Assembly: GCA_002365865.1 (NCBI GenBank)
Contig: DFAQ01000038.1
Span: 1 to 14,120 of the forward strand
From: Pelotomaculum sp. UBA3102
Lineage (GTDB): Bacteria; Bacillota; Desulfotomaculia; Desulfotomaculales; Pelotomaculaceae
DNA length: 14,120 nt
Direction of reading: 5' to 3'
Below are positions 13,291-14,120 of this stretch, in pieces. A model generated the notes under the pieces. It worked only from the letters and a program-made list of their open reading frames with translations. It was not told where the DNA came from and made no database searches. Positions within the stretch are counted from its first letter, which is position 1; the number at the start of each line of letters is the position of its first letter. A program made the position numbers and the translations under genes.

Positions 13291-13765
13291 ATTTCGCCTG
13301 GAACCGGTACTGCGGCAGCGCGCGGAGAAGGAAGCCCGTGCCGAGCAGGCCCTGGCCGTGGCCCGGAACGAGTATGAAAAACGCCTCTGTCTGTTGGAGG
13401 AGACCAGGCAGCGCCTGGAAACGGTGTCCTTGGGAGCCGGTCTGGATGAAATGAATGTTTTAGAGGAGATGCACCTTTCTTTTTACCGGGTATCTCTGAA
13501 CCGGAAAATAAAAAGCCAGGAACAAAGCGTTAAGCAGGCCGGTGCTAATGTCGATAAAAAACGTGGTGCTGCTGTCACGGCCAGGCAGGAAAAGCAGATG
13601 ATGGAAAAACTCAGGGAAAAACACCTGTACCGTCACCTGCGCGAGGAAGCGGGCAGGGAACAAAAAGAAACCGACGAACTGTCTCTATATGCCCACCAGC
13701 GGAAAGCAGGCGCCGGGTCAGACACTTTGTATCCATTGAGGGCTAAGCCCAGCGAAAGGAGGTGA
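13271..13765 (+). CDS. fliJ: Flagellar export protein FliJ
   Basis: FliJ is a coiled-coil protein that sits in the FliI hexamer like the F1 gamma stalk and links it to FlhA. The 164 residues begin FKFRLEPVLRQRAEKEARAEQALAVARNEYE, the typical FliJ opening, and continue as charged helices (RLCLLEETRQRLE, LNRKIKSQEQSVKQAGANVDKKR, LREKHLYRHLREEAGREQKETDELSL). FliJ is usually about 145-150 residues, so the Arg/Lys-rich end is slightly extended. ATG 13271 follows AAAGGAGAGG directly and overlaps the fliI end by 20 bases. Sequence conservation in this family is low, so context carries part of the call. Confidence 0.9.
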   Translation: MSVAGFKFRLEPVLRQRAEKEARAEQALAVARNEYEKRLCLLEETRQRLETVSLGAGLDEMNVLEEMHLSFYRVSLNRKIKSQEQSVKQAGANVDKKRGAAVTARQEKQMMEKLREKHLYRHLREEAGREQKETDELSLYAHQRKAGAGSDTLYPLRAKPSERR

Positions 13766-13770
13766 TAAAA

Positions 13771-14120
13771 ATGCAGGTGAGTACAGTCAGCGACCATGCC
13801 CCCGGTAACGAAACTGGCCGGGGACCGTATCCGGCTGCGGTTGACGGAAGCAATACCGGGGAAATTTTTTCCCAGGCCCTGGCTGACGTGCTGTCATTGC
13901 TCAGTTCCGGCCGGGCAGGCAAACCGCCGCCCCAGGATCTTCCCGGCAGGAGAAAGCTGCTTTCAAAGCGGGAAGATGTTGACCCGGTTGCCGGTCAGTC
14001 AACCGCACAAGGTGAAAAAGCGGCCGAAAAAAGCCCGGGAAACGGTTCGCGGAAGGAAGGCCTGAACCCGGACGCAGCAGGAGAAATTAAGGCCAATCCA
14101 CCGGAGCGGGCTAAGGATGA
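13771..14120 (+). CDS. fliK: Probable flagellar hook-length control protein FliK, N-terminal part
   Basis: An open frame runs from ATG 13771 to the window end without a stop (116 codons). A near-perfect AAAGGAGGTGAT site (13756-13766), overlapping the fliJ stop, fixes the start. The visible part is low-complexity and presumably disordered: a short helix GEIFSQALADVLSLLSS is followed by a Pro/Gly/Lys/Glu-rich stretch. This is typical of FliK, whose conserved secretion-switch domain lies at the C-terminus and is outside the window. The position just after fliJ is where fliK usually lies. Without the C-terminal domain the call depends mainly on gene order. Confidence 0.7.
   Translation, partial: MQVSTVSDHAPGNETGRGPYPAAVDGSNTGEIFSQALADVLSLLSSGRAGKPPPQDLPGRRKLLSKREDVDPVAGQSTAQGEKAAEKSPGNGSRKEGLNPDAAGEIKANPPERAKD

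Noticed and set aside
1..14120. CRISPR arrays, insertion sequences, tRNA or rRNA genes, phage or defence genes
   Set aside because: None seen: no repeated spacer pattern, no transposase-like frame, no terminal inverted repeats and no tRNA-like fold in the intergenic stretches.

Overview
The window is a flagellar gene region from a Gram-positive bacterium of the Firmicutes, most likely a Clostridia / Peptococcaceae-type organism (the Desulfotomaculum and Pelotomaculum group is my guess). The grounds are the purine-rich Shine-Dalgarno sites, the frequent GTG/TTG starts, the FliW-CsrA pair, a c-di-GMP-I riboswitch before flgB and the moderately high GC content. Assignments rest on recognising protein motifs by eye; no database search was run. 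Almost every base is explained by ordinary flagellar biology, and the most interesting content is in the two non-coding leaders.

Layout. (1) 1-2833, plus strand: three tightly spaced genes for pseudaminic acid synthesis, in the order pseI (5' end outside the window), pseB, pseC. This nonulosonic acid is the usual sugar of glycosylated flagellins. (2) 2935-3636, minus strand: fliW then csrA, stop codon abutting start codon. These are the protein and RNA-binding halves of the flagellin homeostasis switch. (3) 3652-4009: a divergent control region of about 360 bases with a sigma-A-like promoter for fliW-csrA, inverted repeats, and a sigma-28-like promoter for fliD followed by a perfect 12-bp tandem repeat that resembles a pair of CsrA sites. 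(4) 4010-6921, plus strand: fliD (cap), fliS (flagellin chaperone), a coiled-coil FliT/FlgN-like gene, and flaG, closed by an intrinsic terminator near 7004-7040. (5) 7041-7355: leader of the next operon, with a candidate promoter, a c-di-GMP-I riboswitch with an unusually long P3 arm, and a 13-bp intrinsic terminator. (6) 7356-14120, plus strand: flgB, flgC, fliE, fliF, fliG, fliH, fliI, fliJ and the start of fliK, tightly packed with two gene overlaps. They encode the proximal rod, MS-ring, switch and export ATPase complex.

How it fits together. The hook-basal-body operon appears to be gated at the RNA level by c-di-GMP. The filament-cap operon appears to be driven by the flagellar sigma factor and may also be gated by CsrA, whose gene and antagonist (FliW) lie just upstream on the other strand. 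The Pse genes would supply the sugar for the flagellin. The flagellin gene itself is not in the window.
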